Shown here piece after piece: positions 1 to 10,158 of a stretch of 64,000 nucleotides of DNA. The DNA is from Pseudomonas fluorescens NCIMB 11764 (GTDB taxonomy: Bacteria > Pseudomonadota > Gammaproteobacteria > Pseudomonadales > Pseudomonadaceae): NCBI RefSeq assembly GCF_000293885.2, contig NZ_CP010945.1, forward strand, positions 6,406,001-6,470,000, read 5' to 3'. Positions within the stretch are counted from its first letter, which is position 1, and each line of letters opens with the position of its first letter. Both the position numbers and the translations under genes were made by a program. The notes beneath the pieces are model-generated. The model worked only from the letters and a program-made list of their open reading frames with translations. It was not told the DNA's origin and ran no database searches.

Positions 1-369
1 CAGGATCGCTTCGATACGCACGCGCAATTCGGCCATGCTGAAGGGCTTGGGCAAGTAGTCATCGGCGCCGAGACGGAAACCGCTGATGCGATCCGCCTCG
101 GCCCCCAGCGCCGACATCAGCACCACCGGGGTGGAATGGCTCTGGCGCAATTGGGTCAGCACGTTCAGTCCGTTCATGCCCGGGAGCAGAATGTCCATCA
201 ACACCACATCGAAGGCTTGTTTACGAGCCATCGCCAGCCCCTCCTGCCCGTTCTGGCACCAGGTCACCTGAAAACCGCTGCGGCCCAGCTGCTCGTGAAC
301 ATAGGCACCGAGCACCAGATCGTCTTCGATGGAAAGAATGCGGGGATGGACGACAGAAATGGGAGTCAT
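1..369 (-). CDS. Response regulator, receiver domain (3' part cut by window edge)
   Basis: The start codon is at 369 and the frame stays open to base 1, so only the N-terminal 123 residues are visible. They form a complete CheY-like receiver: an acidic pair in LSIEDD near residue 16, the phospho-acceptor Asp in VVLMDILLPG, and the conserved Lys in LPKPFS. The missing C-terminus is probably an OmpR-type DNA-binding domain, but that is inference. It is divergent from gacS. In P. aeruginosa the same place is occupied by PA0929 (pirR, part of the PirRS enterobactin-uptake pair, from memory), so a siderophore-related regulator is a reasonable guess but cannot be shown from this fragment. Confidence 0.85.
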   Translation of the reverse strand, partial: MTPISVVHPRILSIEDDLVLGAYVHEQLGRSGFQVTWCQNGQEGLAMARKQAFDVVLMDILLPGMNGLNVLTQLRQSHSTPVVLMSALGAEADRISGFRLGADDYLPKPFSMAELRVRIEAIL

Positions 370-582
370 GAGTATCTGCAAATAATTCTCAGTTGGCGAT
401 TATTCAAGATTGCCTCGCCGGGGGCAACCCAAGGTTTTCCCACGACGCCAAAGCATTGAACGGCCCGACGAATGACGTCATCAATTTTACGAAGATTGCC
501 CGCAAGCAAATCGCTACACTGCGCAAGTGGCGCGTGCCGGATGTACGCGCAGGTCCTAAATGGCTGGATGCAGGAGAAAGGC

Positions 583-3336
583 GTGCTCAAGAAACTGGGA
601 ATTAAAGGCCGCGTGCTGTTGCTTACCTTGCTTCCGACCAGCCTGATGGCCCTGGTGCTGGGCGGTTATTTCACCTGGATGCAGCAGTCCGACCTGCAGA
701 CCCAACTCATGCAGCGTGGCGAAATGATCGCCGAACAGCTCGCGCCTCTCGTGGCCCCGGCCATGGGTCACAAGGACACCGAACTGCTGGAACGCATCGC
801 CACGCAATCCCTGGAAACCGCAGACGTGCGCGCGGTGACGTTCCTCGCCCCGGACCGCACGCTGCTTGCCCATGCCGGTCCGACCATGCTCAATCAGGCG
901 CCATTGGGCAATGGCTCGCAGATGCTGCGCCGCAGTGGCAATGATGCGACGCGTTACCTGCTGCCAGTGTTCGGCAAGCATCGCAATCTGGCCGGCGACC
1001 TGATTCCCGAGGAAGCCGACCGCCTGCTGGGCTGGGTCGAACTCGAACTGTCCCATAACGGCATGCTGCTGCGCGGTTATCGCAGCCTGTTCGCCAGCCT
1101 TTTATTGATCGGCGCGGGCCTCGCCGGTACGGCGCTGCTGGCGCTGCGCATGGGCCGGACCATCAACCGGCCGCTGAGCCAGATCAAGCAAGCGGTGGCG
1201 CAACTCAAGGACGGCCATCTGGAAACCCGCCTGCCGCCGCTCGGCAGTCAGGAGCTGGATGAGCTCGCGTCCGGCATCAACCGCATGGCCGGCACCCTGC
1301 AAAACGCCCAAGAAGAATTGCAGCACAGCATCGACCAGGCCACCGAAGACGTGCGCCAGAATCTGGAAACCATCGAAATCCAGAACATCGAGCTGGACCT
1401 GGCGCGTAAAGAGGCCCTGGAAGCGAGCCGGATCAAATCCGAGTTCCTGGCCAACATGAGCCATGAAATCCGCACGCCGCTCAACGGCATTCTCGGTTTC
1501 ACCCACCTGCTGCAAAAAAGCGAGCTGACCCCGCGCCAGCTCGATTACCTGGGCACCATCGAGAAATCCGCCGACAGCCTGCTGGGGATCATCAACGAGA
1601 TCCTCGACTTCTCGAAAATCGAGGCCGGCAAGCTGGTGCTCGACCATATTCCGTTCAACCTGCGCGATTTGCTCCAGGACACCCTGACCATCCTCGCCCC
1701 GGCCGCCCACGCCAAACAGCTGGAGCTGGTGAGCCTGGTGTATCGCGACACGCCGCTGTCGCTGGTCGGCGATCCGTTGCGACTCAAGCAGATCCTCACC
1801 AACCTGGTGAGCAACGCAATCAAGTTCACCCGCGAAGGCACGATCGTCGCCCGCGCCATGCTCGAAGAAGAACACGAAGACAGCGTGCAGCTGCGCATCA
1901 GCATTCAGGACACCGGCATCGGCCTGTCGAACGAGGACGTGCGGGCGCTGTTCCAGGCTTTCAGCCAGGCCGACAACTCGCTGTCCCGGCAACCCGGCGG
2001 CACCGGTTTGGGATTGGTGATTTCCAAGCGTTTGATCGAACAGATGGGCGGCGAGATCGGCGTCGACAGCACACCGGGCGAAGGCTCCGAATTCTGGATC
2101 AGCCTGAGCCTGCCGAAAACCCGTGACGATGCCGAAGACCTGCCCGGTCCGCCGCTGCTCGGGCGTCGCGTGGCCGTGCTGGAGAACCACGAACTGGCGC
2201 GTCAGGCGTTGCAGCATCAACTGGAAGACTGTGGCCTGGAAGTGACGCCGTTCAACACCCTGGAAAGCCTGACCAATGGCGTGACCGGCGCGCACCAGAC
2301 CGATCAGGCGATCGATCTCGCCGTGCTCGGCATCACCAGCAACGACATGCCGCCGGAACGCCTGAACCAGCACATCTGGGACCTCGAACACCTCGGCTGC
2401 AAGGTGCTGGTGCTGTGCCCGACCACCGAACAGACGCTGTTTCACCTTTCGGTGCCCAACCCGCACAGCCAGCTTCAAGCCAAACCGGCCTGCACCCGCA
2501 AGCTGCGCCGGGCCTTGTCCGATCTGGTCAATCCGCGCCAGCAACGCAGCGACCCCGGCGAACCGGTGTCCAGCCGTGCGCCGAAGGTGCTGTGTGTGGA
2601 CGACAACCCGGCCAATCTGTTGCTGGTGCAAACCCTGCTTGAAGACCTGGGCGCCAAGGTTCTCGCAGTGGAAAGCGGTTACGCCGCGGTCAAAGCGGTG
2701 CAGACCGAGACGTTCGATCTGGTGTTGATGGACGTGCAGATGCCCGGCATGGACGGGCGCCAGAGCACCGAAACCATTCGCCAGTGGGAAAGCGAACGGC
2801 ATTGCACGCCATTGCCGATCGTGGCCCTCACCGCCCACGCCATGGCCAACGAAAAACGCGCGCTGCTGCAAAGCGGCATGGACGATTACCTGACCAAGCC
2901 GATCAGCGAACGGCAACTGGCGCAGGTGGTGTTGAAGTGGACCGGCCTGGCGCTGCGCAATCAAGGGCCGGATCGTTCCAGCGACAGCCATGGCGGCAGC
3001 CACGAGTTGCAGGTGCTGGATCACGAAGAAGGGTTGCGCCTGGCTGCCGGCAAGGCGGATCTGGCAGCGGACATGCTGGCGATGTTGCTGGCGTCCCTGG
3101 AAGCCGACCGCGAAGCGATCCGCGTGGCCCGCGAGATCAACGACCACAATGCCTTGATCGAACGGGTGCATCGCCTGCATGGCGCGACCCGTTATTGCGG
3201 CGTGCCGCAACTGCGCGCGGCCTGCCAGCGCAGCGAAACCCTGCTCAAGCAACAAGACCCGAAAGCGCCCGGCGCACTGGAAGATCTCGACCGCGCCATC
3301 AATCGCCTGGCGGCTCATGCCCGTATAAATGCTTGA
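583..3336 (+). CDS. gacS: GacS hybrid sensor kinase (Gac/Rsm cascade)
   Basis: Inner-membrane tripartite sensor kinase that phosphorylates GacA and so drives the small RNAs that titrate RsmA-type proteins. I take the GTG at 583 as start: AGGAGA lies 5-10 bases upstream, the protein then begins [11 protein letters not shown] and is 917 residues, the known size for Pseudomonas GacS; the frame is open further upstream without a better start. Layout: TM1 about 12-32, periplasmic loop, TM2 about 168-187, HAMP about 188-240, histidine kinase H-box with His294 ([10 protein letters not shown]), ATPase with N and G boxes, a degenerate receiver-like stretch about 528-650, a true receiver from about 668 with Asp717 ([11 protein letters not shown]), and an HPt domain with His863. 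All three phosphorelay residues are present, so it looks functional. ldhA follows 65 bases downstream. Confidence 0.97.
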   Translation: MLKKLGIKGRVLLLTLLPTSLMALVLGGYFTWMQQSDLQTQLMQRGEMIAEQLAPLVAPAMGHKDTELLERIATQSLETADVRAVTFLAPDRTLLAHAGPTMLNQAPLGNGSQMLRRSGNDATRYLLPVFGKHRNLAGDLIPEEADRLLGWVELELSHNGMLLRGYRSLFASLLLIGAGLAGTALLALRMGRTINRPLSQIKQAVAQLKDGHLETRLPPLGSQELDELASGINRMAGTLQNAQEELQHSIDQATEDVRQNLETIEIQNIELDLARKEALEASRIKSEFLANMSHEIRTPLNGILGFTHLLQKSELTPRQLDYLGTIEKSADSLLGIINEILDFSKIEAGKLVLDHIPFNLRDLLQDTLTILAPAAHAKQLELVSLVYRDTPLSLVGDPLRLKQILTNLVSNAIKFTREGTIVARAMLEEEHEDSVQLRISIQDTGIGLSNEDVRALFQAFSQADNSLSRQPGGTGLGLVISKRLIEQMGGEIGVDSTPGEGSEFWISLSLPKTRDDAEDLPGPPLLGRRVAVLENHELARQALQHQLEDCGLEVTPFNTLESLTNGVTGAHQTDQAIDLAVLGITSNDMPPERLNQHIWDLEHLGCKVLVLCPTTEQTLFHLSVPNPHSQLQAKPACTRKLRRALSDLVNPRQQRSDPGEPVSSRAPKVLCVDDNPANLLLVQTLLEDLGAKVLAVESGYAAVKAVQTETFDLVLMDVQMPGMDGRQSTETIRQWESERHCTPLPIVALTAHAMANEKRALLQSGMDDYLTKPISERQLAQVVLKWTGLALRNQGPDRSSDSHGGSHELQVLDHEEGLRLAAGKADLAADMLAMLLASLEADREAIRVAREINDHNALIERVHRLHGATRYCGVPQLRAACQRSETLLKQQDPKAPGALEDLDRAINRLAAHARINA

Positions 3337-3401
3337 CGCAGCGCAAGGAGGCCGGACACCACTGCGCCAGGCTCCCACAGGATCGGGACAAGGAGAAAAA
3401 T

Positions 3402-4394
3402 ATGCGTACGATTCTTTTCAGCAGCCAGACCTACGACCGCGACAGTTTTCTCGACGCCGACCTCCCCGCCGGCATCGAGCTGCACTTTCAATCCGCGCGA
3501 CTGAGCCTGGACACGGCGGCGCTGGCGGAACATCACGAGGTGGTCTGCGCTTTCATCAATGATGACCTCAGTGCGCCGGTGCTCGAACGTCTTGCGGCCG
3601 GCGGCACACGCCTGATAGCCCTGCGTTCGGCCGGGTACAACCATGTCGACCTTGCGGTAGCGAAGCGTCTGGGGTTGTCGGTCGTGCGGGTTCCGGCCTA
3701 CTCGCCCCATGCCGTGGCCGAGCATGCGGTGGCGTTGATCCTGGCGCTCAACCGGCGCCTGCATCGCGCCTACAACCGAACTCGCGAAGGGGATTTCAGC
3801 CTCCATGGGCTGACCGGGTTTGACCTGGTGGGCAAGACGGTCGGCGTAGTCGGCACGGGGCAGATCGGCGCGACCTTCGCGAAAATCATGAACGGTTTCG
3901 GCTGTGAGCTACTGGCTTACGACCCTTACCCCAATCCGCAGGTCGAAGCCCTCGGCGCACGTTATCTGAGCTTGCCGCAGCTGCTGGCCGAGTCGCAGAT
4001 CATCAGCCTGCATTGCCCGCTCAACGCACAGAGCAAACACCTGATCAACCGCGAATCACTGGCGCACATGCAACCTGGTGCCATGTTGATCAACACCGGG
4101 CGTGGCGGTCTGGTGGACACGCCAGCGCTGATCGACGCGTTGAAGGATGGTCAACTCGGTTATCTGGGGCTGGACGTGTATGAGGAGGAAGCGCAGCTGT
4201 TCTTCGAGGACCGATCCGATTTGCCGTTGCAGGATGATGTGCTGGCACGCCTGCTGACCTTCCCGAATGTGATCGTCACCGCACACCAGGCCTTCCTCAC
4301 CCATGAAGCCCTGGGCGCCATTGCCGCGACAACGTTGCAGAACATTGCAGCCTGGGCGGCGGGCAATCTGCAAAATCAGGTCGAGGCTGGCTGA
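3402..4394 (+). CDS. ldhA: D-lactate dehydrogenase (fermentative, 2-hydroxyacid dehydrogenase family)
   Basis: NAD-dependent D-2-hydroxyacid dehydrogenase, expected to interconvert pyruvate and D-lactate in the cytoplasm. The ATG at 3402 is preceded by AAGGAG and gives 330 residues, normal for LdhA. The Rossmann motif GTGQIG is at 151-156. The catalytic residues of the family are in place: Arg234 (NTGRGGLVD), a Glu near 263 (GLDVYEEE) and His295 (TAHQAF). The C-terminal insert EEEAQLFFEDRSD is typical of D-lactate dehydrogenases rather than of phosphoglycerate or glyoxylate reductases. It follows gacS on the same strand as in P. aeruginosa (PA0928-PA0927, from memory), but without obvious functional connection. 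Activity on other 2-keto acids remains possible. Confidence 0.9.
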   Translation: MRTILFSSQTYDRDSFLDADLPAGIELHFQSARLSLDTAALAEHHEVVCAFINDDLSAPVLERLAAGGTRLIALRSAGYNHVDLAVAKRLGLSVVRVPAYSPHAVAEHAVALILALNRRLHRAYNRTREGDFSLHGLTGFDLVGKTVGVVGTGQIGATFAKIMNGFGCELLAYDPYPNPQVEALGARYLSLPQLLAESQIISLHCPLNAQSKHLINRESLAHMQPGAMLINTGRGGLVDTPALIDALKDGQLGYLGLDVYEEEAQLFFEDRSDLPLQDDVLARLLTFPNVIVTAHQAFLTHEALGAIAATTLQNIAAWAAGNLQNQVEAG

Positions 4395-4471
4395 ACCGGA
4401 TCGAAGGTCACTTCCCTGCGCGGTGCGGCGTCGATGTCCGTGCTAGCATGCCGCGCATATTTGGAGGACCC

Positions 4472-4906
4472 ATGGTCGAACACGATTTCCGCTATAGCCT
4501 GATGAACCCGCAACACACCCTCACCGAATGCCGCGCCCTGGTGCCGGGGCGTTATCAAGTCACCGGCAACGGCGGCTCGATACGCAACAATGACGTGCTG
4601 GTCGTGACCCTCAAAGGTGCCAAGGACTTGTCCATGCGCCTGACCGTCGAAACGGTTCGCCACCTGATCAACCCGCCCGGCCAATGGGTCGCGGTGGCCA
4701 GTGGCCCGGTGTTCGGCGAACTGGCGATCCACACCTGGAAAGTCAACTGCGACAGTTGTGCCAAAGAGCTCAGCTTCGAGTTCGCGGTGGATGCCAAGCT
4801 GGGCAACAAGGCCGAAAAACCCGCCGCTACTGCGCGGATTGCGGAGTTGGGCTGGAAGTCGGTCGGCGAGAAACACCTGTGCCCGAAATGCCAGGAGCCT
4901 GCGTGA
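4472..4906 (+). CDS. Conserved hypothetical protein with two CxxC knuckles
   Basis: A 144-residue soluble protein of unknown function. I chose the ATG at 4472 (MVEHDFRYSL) because GGAGG lies 5-9 bases before it; an earlier in-frame ATG at 4448 has no such site. Two C-x2-C pairs, CDSC in the middle and CPKC near the C-terminus, suggest a small zinc ribbon or a metal/redox site. No signal peptide or membrane segment is seen. Its stop overlaps the start of the next gene by one base (TGATG), so the two are translationally coupled. Position relative to ldhA matches PA0926 of P. aeruginosa (from memory). I do not recognise a characterised family. Confidence 0.75.
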   Translation: MVEHDFRYSLMNPQHTLTECRALVPGRYQVTGNGGSIRNNDVLVVTLKGAKDLSMRLTVETVRHLINPPGQWVAVASGPVFGELAIHTWKVNCDSCAKELSFEFAVDAKLGNKAEKPAATARIAELGWKSVGEKHLCPKCQEPA

Positions 4907-5310
4907 TGAAACGCCTTGCCCTGACCGCGATGGTCGGCGCCAGCCTGCTGGGCTGCGCCGCTGAACCGGTGCAATTGCAGCAGAATCGCAGCTACATTCT
5001 GGAATGGATCGGCGAACGTCCGCTGATGGATTACAGCCACCTGACCGTCACCCTCGGTGAAGACGGTCGCGCCTACGGCAATGGCGGCTGCAATCACTGG
5101 TTCGCACCGTACACGCTCGACGGCGACAAGCTGAGCTTCGGCAAGGTCGGCAGTACTCGCAAGCTGTGCGCGCCAGCGCTCATGGAACAGGAAAAGCGCT
5201 TCCTCCAGGCCCTGGAAAACGTACAGCGCTGGGATGTTTCGCCAATCGACCAGATGCGCTTCTGGCCGGCTGAAGGCAAGCCGTTGCGTTGGTGGCTTGA
5301 AGAGGGGTAA
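4906..5310 (+). CDS. META/HslJ-domain lipoprotein
   Basis: A 134-residue predicted lipoprotein: a short basic N-terminus, hydrophobic stretch and lipobox LLGC with Cys17 as the lipidated residue. The rest resembles the META (HslJ) fold: a strand pattern ending in GNGGCNHWFAPYTLDGDKLSFG, followed by TRKLCAPALMEQEKRFLQAL, which is the usual META signature of GxxGCNxxxxxY and the conserved Cys/Glu region. META proteins are envelope proteins linked to heat or antibiotic stress; the exact role here is unknown. The gene is coupled to the CxxC protein upstream by a one-base overlap and is followed by a long REP palindrome that probably ends the transcript. Confidence 0.8.
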   Translation: MKRLALTAMVGASLLGCAAEPVQLQQNRSYILEWIGERPLMDYSHLTVTLGEDGRAYGNGGCNHWFAPYTLDGDKLSFGKVGSTRKLCAPALMEQEKRFLQALENVQRWDVSPIDQMRFWPAEGKPLRWWLEEG

Positions 5311-5350
5311 ATCCCCTCTGCCGAACCCAGGTGATTTACTGTGGCAGGAG

Positions 5351-5450
5351 CTTTTGTGGCGAGGGGATTTATCCCCGTTGGACTGCGCGGCAGTCCCTTT
5401 TTTGGGGCCGCTTCGCGACCCAACGGGGATAAATCCCCTCACCACAAAAG
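5351..5450. repeat. REPIN-like inverted pair, type GTGGCGAGGGGATTTATCCCC
   Basis: The left arm 5351-5381 is the reverse complement of 5420-5450 with a single mismatch over 31 bases; each arm also holds its own small palindrome GGGGAT-TTATCCCC. The element sits between convergent genes and would fold into a long stem, so it may also terminate both transcripts. Its core differs from the other REP types in this window. Confidence 0.85.
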
Positions 5451-5477
5451 CCCCCTGCCCACAAATGCCCTGCGTAA

Positions 5478-5945
5478 TCAGTTGGTCGCCTGCAACGCCT
5501 CAAGCTTCGCCATCACCCCCGCCGCCGTCTGCTCGCCCATCAGCTGTTCGCGCACCTTGCCCTTGTTATCGATGATGTACGTCACCGGCAACGCCTCGCT
5601 GCGCGGCAATTCAAACAGCTCCGCCGGATCCGACGCCAACACAGTGAACCGGATCCCCAGTTTCTCACTGGCAGTTTTCAGCTCTTCGCCCTGCACATTG
5701 TCGAAGTTGACCCCGAACACACCGATCTTCCTGTCCTTCAACTGATCGGCCAGCCCGTTCAGTTCCGGGATCTCGGTCCGGCACGGACCACACCATTCGG
5801 CCCAGTAATTGAGCACCAGCCATTGTTTGTCCAGACGTTCGGCGGCGACTTTATGGCCGTTCTGATCGATGCCATAGTCGTTGCCGCAGCCCCCCAGTAT
5901 CAGCGTTCCGAAGATCGCCAGTGCCGCTGCCAGTCGCCTTGTCAT
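5478..5945 (-). CDS. TlpA-like thioredoxin-fold lipoprotein
   Basis: A 155-residue membrane-anchored thioredoxin of the TlpA/ResA class. The ATG at 5945 has AAGGAT upstream and gives MTRRLAAALAIFG with a lipobox ending at Cys20 (LGGC), so the protein is expected on the periplasmic face. The active site is WCGPC with Cys52 and Cys55, followed by the family pattern TEIPELN and the cis-Pro segment ALPVTYII. It likely reduces or isomerises disulfides of a periplasmic partner or supports cytochrome maturation; the partner is not evident. P. aeruginosa has a similar gene (PA0953, from memory) near the arsC-like gene, supporting the assignment. Confidence 0.85.
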   Translation of the reverse strand: MTRRLAAALAIFGTLILGGCGNDYGIDQNGHKVAAERLDKQWLVLNYWAEWCGPCRTEIPELNGLADQLKDRKIGVFGVNFDNVQGEELKTASEKLGIRFTVLASDPAELFELPRSEALPVTYIIDNKGKVREQLMGEQTAAGVMAKLEALQATN

Positions 5946-6059
5946 GTCGTGATCCTTGTTCAAAATTGAATGCGCCTGCGACCCATCGCCTCCCAAGGTT
6001 CTGGATTACGCGCTGCACAGTTAGAATAGCCGCCACCTTACGCAAGATGCGACCCGCCC

Positions 6060-7006
<947 letters not shown>

Positions 7007-7007
7007 C

Positions 7008-7433
7008 ATGGCCAAAAAGCCGAAGGTGCTGCCTTCCATTGAATGGCTCGAACCACGGGTTCGGGCGATGCGCGTCATCAGTCTGCTGTGCTACTTCGGT
7101 CTGGTGGGATTGCTCTGCGTCTACTACCTGATGGTCGCTGACCTGCATGGCGCGCGACCGTGGGTGATTTTGCTGATCGAACTGGTGCCGCTGCTGTTGC
7201 TGGCGCCGGGGATGATCATCGGCAGCGCGCGCGGGCATTCGTGGATGTGCTTTGTGGTGAACCTGTATTTCATCAAGGGCGCACTGGCCGCGTATGACCC
7301 GAACCGACAGCTGTTCGGCTTGCTGGAGATGGGCGCGAGCCTGGCGGTGTTTTGTTCGGCGCTGCTGTATGTGCGGTGGCGGTTTCAGTTGAACCGCAAG
7401 TTGGCGGGTGAAGGCGAGACCTCCGCCGCCTGA
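7008..7433 (+). CDS. DUF2069-type small inner-membrane protein
   Basis: A 141-residue membrane protein beginning one base after the wrbA stop (TGACATG), so it is co-translated with it. Three to four hydrophobic segments are visible: about residues 24-45 (LLCYFGLVGLLCVYYLM), 55-75 (VILLIELVPLLLLAPGM), 80-95 and 107-125 (LLEMGASLAVFCSALLYVRW). The motif RGHSWMCFVVNLYFIKG fits the DUF2069 family that sits beside wrbA in many gammaproteobacteria. Function is unknown; the context hints at quinone or redox homeostasis in the inner membrane. The gene is followed directly by a REPIN. Confidence 0.8.
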   Translation: MAKKPKVLPSIEWLEPRVRAMRVISLLCYFGLVGLLCVYYLMVADLHGARPWVILLIELVPLLLLAPGMIIGSARGHSWMCFVVNLYFIKGALAAYDPNRQLFGLLEMGASLAVFCSALLYVRWRFQLNRKLAGEGETSAA

Positions 7434-7441
7434 CAGATAGC

Positions 7442-7519
7442 AATCGCCAGCAGGCGGGCTCTCACATTGGATCTGTGGCGTACACAAGTCCCCTGTGGGC
7501 GCCAGCCTGCTGGCGATGG
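7442..7519. repeat. REPIN, type ATCGCCAGCAGG...CCTGCTGGCGAT
   Basis: Two inverted copies of the REP core: ATCGCCAGCAGGCGGGCT on the left and GCCAGCCTGCTGGCGAT on the right, about 25 bases apart. It lies between convergent genes. The same core recurs at 10794, 54973, 57835 and 61563. Confidence 0.85.
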
Positions 7520-7532
7520 CAACAACTCGGTC

Positions 7533-8207
7533 TCAATGATTGACGGTGTAAGCCAGCATCATTGAAATCTGGCTCATCGGCCGCCCACCGCTTTCCTCAT
7601 GCCACTGATTGAACACCCCCTGCACCGTCGCCAGGTCCCGCAGGCTGGTCGGTACCTTGTCGACGATCTTCTGCGCGTTCAACGCCGCCACCACATCGTA
7701 GCTCGGCACAAACGTGTCCTTGCCGACCATCCGCAAGAACCGCGGTGCCGACAACCCACCCAGTTGATGCCCGCGTTTTTTCAGGTACGTCCACAACCCG
7801 ACGATATCCATCACCGGCCAATCAGCGATCAACGCGCCAAAGCTGCCCTGCTCATGCGCCACGTCCAGCACGAACTGCGCATTGCGCGGCACGCTCTTGA
7901 GTTTGCCGAGGTGGCGGATGATTCGCGCGTCCTGCATCAGGCGTTCAAGGTGTTCGGCGCTCATCAGCACGACTTTTTCCGGGTCGAACTTGAAGAACAC
8001 GTCTTCGAAGGCCGGCCACTTGGCGTCCACCAGGCTGTGCTTGAGCCCGGCGCGGAACACGCGCAGCGCCATGGTCGAGAGGTAGCGGTCGTCGCTGATC
8101 TTGCGCAATTGCGCCGCGGTCTTGGGAACGGGCAGATGGGCTTCCAGTTCAGCTGCTGAACCGAAGCGGTTCAGACAGTATTCGTGCAGCCACTTGTAAT
8201 CGCGCAT
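7533..8207 (-). CDS. Tag-like DNA-3-methyladenine glycosylase homologue
   Basis: A 224-residue helical protein related to E. coli Tag (3-methyladenine DNA glycosylase I). The best matching part is FDPEKVVLMSAEHLERLMQDARIIRHLGKL, close to the Tag block FDPxKVAxMxxxDVERLxxDxxIIRHRGKI, and LKKRG with GLSAPRFLRMVG parallels the C-terminal LKKRGF-VGTTICYSFMQ block. Unlike Tag, no N-terminal Cys and no C-terminal His-x-x-Cys zinc ligands are seen, and the usual N-terminal block (EWG, QAGLSW) is replaced. It may therefore repair a different base or have lost activity. The start at 8207 (MRDYKWLHEYC) is preceded by AGGAGAG. Confidence 0.7.
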   Translation of the reverse strand: MRDYKWLHEYCLNRFGSAAELEAHLPVPKTAAQLRKISDDRYLSTMALRVFRAGLKHSLVDAKWPAFEDVFFKFDPEKVVLMSAEHLERLMQDARIIRHLGKLKSVPRNAQFVLDVAHEQGSFGALIADWPVMDIVGLWTYLKKRGHQLGGLSAPRFLRMVGKDTFVPSYDVVAALNAQKIVDKVPTSLRDLATVQGVFNQWHEESGGRPMSQISMMLAYTVNH

Positions 8208-8235
8208 GCCCTCTCCTGAGGAATTGACTCAAAAC

Positions 8236-8265
8236 CTGTGGCAGCCAGCCTGCTGGCTGCCACAG
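8236..8265 (-). terminator. 30-bp palindrome after ttcA (terminator or solo REP)
   Basis: CTGTGGCAGCCAGC at 8236-8249 is the exact reverse complement of 8252-8265, with two bases between. Read on the minus strand the hairpin follows the ttcA stop by about ten bases and is succeeded by GTTTTG, so it can act as an intrinsic terminator. The core CCAGCCTGCTGG shows it is derived from the REP family. Confidence 0.7.
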
Positions 8266-8274
8266 TGATGGTGT

Positions 8275-9099
8275 TTAGAGGTTAACAACGTTGACGAAGC
8301 GCGAAGCCGCCGTTTCATCGATCTTGAGGCTGGTGAAGTCGAACAGGTTGCGGTCCGCCAGTTGCGACGGGATCACATTCTGCAGGCTGCGGAATATGCT
8401 TTCGGTACGGCCCGGCGTCTTGCGCTCCCAGTCCTGCAGCATTTCCTTGACCACCTGACGCTGCAGGTTTTCCTGAGAACCGCAGAGGTTGCACGGGATG
8501 ATCGGGAACTGCTTGAAGTCCGAGTAGGCCTGAATGTCTTTTTCGTTGCAGTAGGCCAGCGGGCGGATCACCACGTTGCGGCCGTCGTCGGCACGCAGCT
8601 TCGGCGGCATGGCCTTGAGCGAGCCGTTGAAGAACATGTTGAGGAAGAACGTCTCGACGATGTCGTCGCGATGATGACCGAGGGCCATTTTGGTCGCGCC
8701 GATTTCATCGGCAAAGGTGTAGAGCGTGCCACGACGCAGGCGTGAGCACAGCGAACAGGTGGTCTTGCCTTCCGGGATCAGCTCCTTGACCACCGAGTAA
8801 GTGTCTTTCTCGACGATGTGGTATTCGATGCCCAGGGTCTTGAGATAAGCCGGCAGCACGTCTTCAGGGAAACCCGGCTGCTTCTGGTCCATGTTCACGG
8901 CGACGATCTCGAACCTGATCGGCGCGACCTTCTGCAAATGCATCAGCACATCGAGCATGGTGTAGCTGTCCTTGCCACCGGACAGGCAGACCATGACCTT
9001 GTCGCCGTCTTCAATCATGTTGAAATCGGCAACGGCCTCACCGGCCTGACGGCGAAGGCGCTTTTGCAGTTTGTTCTGGTTGACCGTGAGAGTGCCCAT
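8275..9099 (-). CDS. ttcA: TtcA, tRNA 2-thiocytidine-32 synthetase
   Basis: ATP-dependent, iron-sulfur enzyme that thiolates C32 of certain tRNAs. The start at 9099 ([15 protein letters not shown]) gives 274 residues, the usual size; the frame is open further upstream into a REPIN, which is not coding. The ATP-pyrophosphatase PP-loop SGGKDS is at 40-45. Two CxxC motifs, CSLC at 115-118 and CNLC at 203-206, match the cluster ligands of the family. The [16 protein letters not shown] segment is the conserved TtcA signature. It stands alone, with a palindromic terminator after it and a REPIN before it. Confidence 0.95.
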   Translation of the reverse strand: MGTLTVNQNKLQKRLRRQAGEAVADFNMIEDGDKVMVCLSGGKDSYTMLDVLMHLQKVAPIRFEIVAVNMDQKQPGFPEDVLPAYLKTLGIEYHIVEKDTYSVVKELIPEGKTTCSLCSRLRRGTLYTFADEIGATKMALGHHRDDIVETFFLNMFFNGSLKAMPPKLRADDGRNVVIRPLAYCNEKDIQAYSDFKQFPIIPCNLCGSQENLQRQVVKEMLQDWERKTPGRTESIFRSLQNVIPSQLADRNLFDFTSLKIDETAASRFVNVVNL

Positions 9100-9185
9100 G
9101 ACGCGAAATCCGTGAGGTGTGACGAAAGGCCGGCATTTTACGCAAAAACCCGCTTTCGGCGAATAGCCTGAACCCAGCATACCCC

Positions 9186-9321
9186 TCTGTGGTGAGGGAG
9201 CTTGCTCCCGCCGGGTCGCGCAGCGGCTGCAAACCATCCACCCTCGTTGTGTCAGGTATACCGCGTCGGCAGTATTTACGACTGCTGCGCAGCCGAGCGG
9301 GAGCAAGCTCCCTCGCCACAG
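9186..9321. repeat. REPIN, type GAGGGAGCTTGCTCCCGC
   Basis: Left arm CTGTGGTGAGGGAGCTTGCTCCCG (from about 9187) and right arm CGGGAGCAAGCTCCCTCGCCACAG (to about 9321) are inverted copies about 85 bases apart, with GCTGC...GCAGC inner pairing. A second close copy lies at 18649-18779. This is a different core from the CCAGCAGG type. Confidence 0.88.
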
Positions 9322-9521
9322 GAGGGTGTACAAGTCCCAGCGGCAATTAACAGCTGTGTTTACAGCGCGATTTGCTCTAACGCCTCTGCACTATTGCAAG
9401 TAACTCCTTTCTATACTGCGACATAAGGTCGCACACATATCCAGACCTTTACTTACTTGGCCACTTTGGCCTGTAGGCGCTCCGCTGGGGGGCGACGGTA
9501 AAAACAAGAGGAGTGACTGGC
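9322..9521. other. Intergenic leader before the Yip1-like gene
   Basis: No coding frame is convincing here. A small palindrome TGCGACATAAGGTCGCA occupies 9417-9433, and a good ribosome site GAGGAG is at 9508-9513. Promoter elements could not be assigned with confidence. Confidence 0.4.
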
Positions 9522-10124
9522 ATGATCCATCACGTAGTGGGGCTCTTCACCCACCCCGACCAGGAATGGAAAGAAATCCGTGGCGACCAAGAGGAAAGCA
9601 TCAGCCACATGTACCTGACCCACACGCTGATTCTGGCGGCGATCCCCGCCGTGTCGGCGTTTATCGGCACCACACAGGTCGGCTGGGTCATCGGCAATCG
9701 AGCGCCGGTGATGTTGACGACAGAAAGCGCGCTATGGATGACGATCATGTCGTACCTGGCGATGCTCGGCGGCGTTGCCGTGATGGGTGCGTTCATCCAC
9801 TGGATGGCGCGCACCTATGACGCCAATCCGAGCCTGGCCCGTTGCGTTGCGTTTGCGACCTATACCGCGACCCCGCTGTTCATTGGCGGCCTCGCGGCGC
9901 TTTACCCACACATGTGGCTGGGGATGATCGTCGGAACGGCAGCCATCTGCTACACCGTGTACCTGCTGTATGTGGGGCTACCCACTTTCATGAACATTCC
10001 ATCAGACGAGGGATTCCTGTTTTCAAGTTCGGTGCTCGCCGTAGGGCTGGTGGTGCTGGTGGCCATTATGGCGTTCACGGTGATTGTCTGGGGACTCGGC
10101 GTGGGGCCGGTCTATACGAATTAG
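9522..10124 (+). CDS. Yip1-family inner-membrane protein
   Basis: A 200-residue multi-spanning membrane protein of the bacterial Yip1/DUF1282 kind. The ATG at 9522 has GAGGAG eight bases upstream; a GTG at 9513 overlaps that site and is less likely. Five hydrophobic segments are visible: about 34-55 (LILAAIPAVSAFIG), 72-95 (LWMTIMSYLAMLGGVAVMGAF), 108-130, 135-155 (MIVGTAAICYTVYLLYVGLPTFM) and 168-190 (SSVLAVGLVVLVAIMAFTVIVW). The conserved LYVGLPTFMNIP stretch is characteristic. Function is unknown in bacteria. A hairpin just downstream ends the transcript. Confidence 0.85.
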   Translation: MIHHVVGLFTHPDQEWKEIRGDQEESISHMYLTHTLILAAIPAVSAFIGTTQVGWVIGNRAPVMLTTESALWMTIMSYLAMLGGVAVMGAFIHWMARTYDANPSLARCVAFATYTATPLFIGGLAALYPHMWLGMIVGTAAICYTVYLLYVGLPTFMNIPSDEGFLFSSSVLAVGLVVLVAIMAFTVIVWGLGVGPVYTN

Positions 10125-10158
10125 CAACACACCACCCAAAAACAAGATCTGCCAACTC

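Noticed and set aside
1102..3378. A 758-residue open frame on the minus strand across gacS
   Set aside because: It mirrors the codon pattern of the high-GC gacS gene, has no recognisable domains and no ribosome site.
5351..5450. CRISPR-like repeat
   Set aside because: Only two inverted copies with no spacer array; the pattern is that of REP elements, as are the other palindromes of the window.
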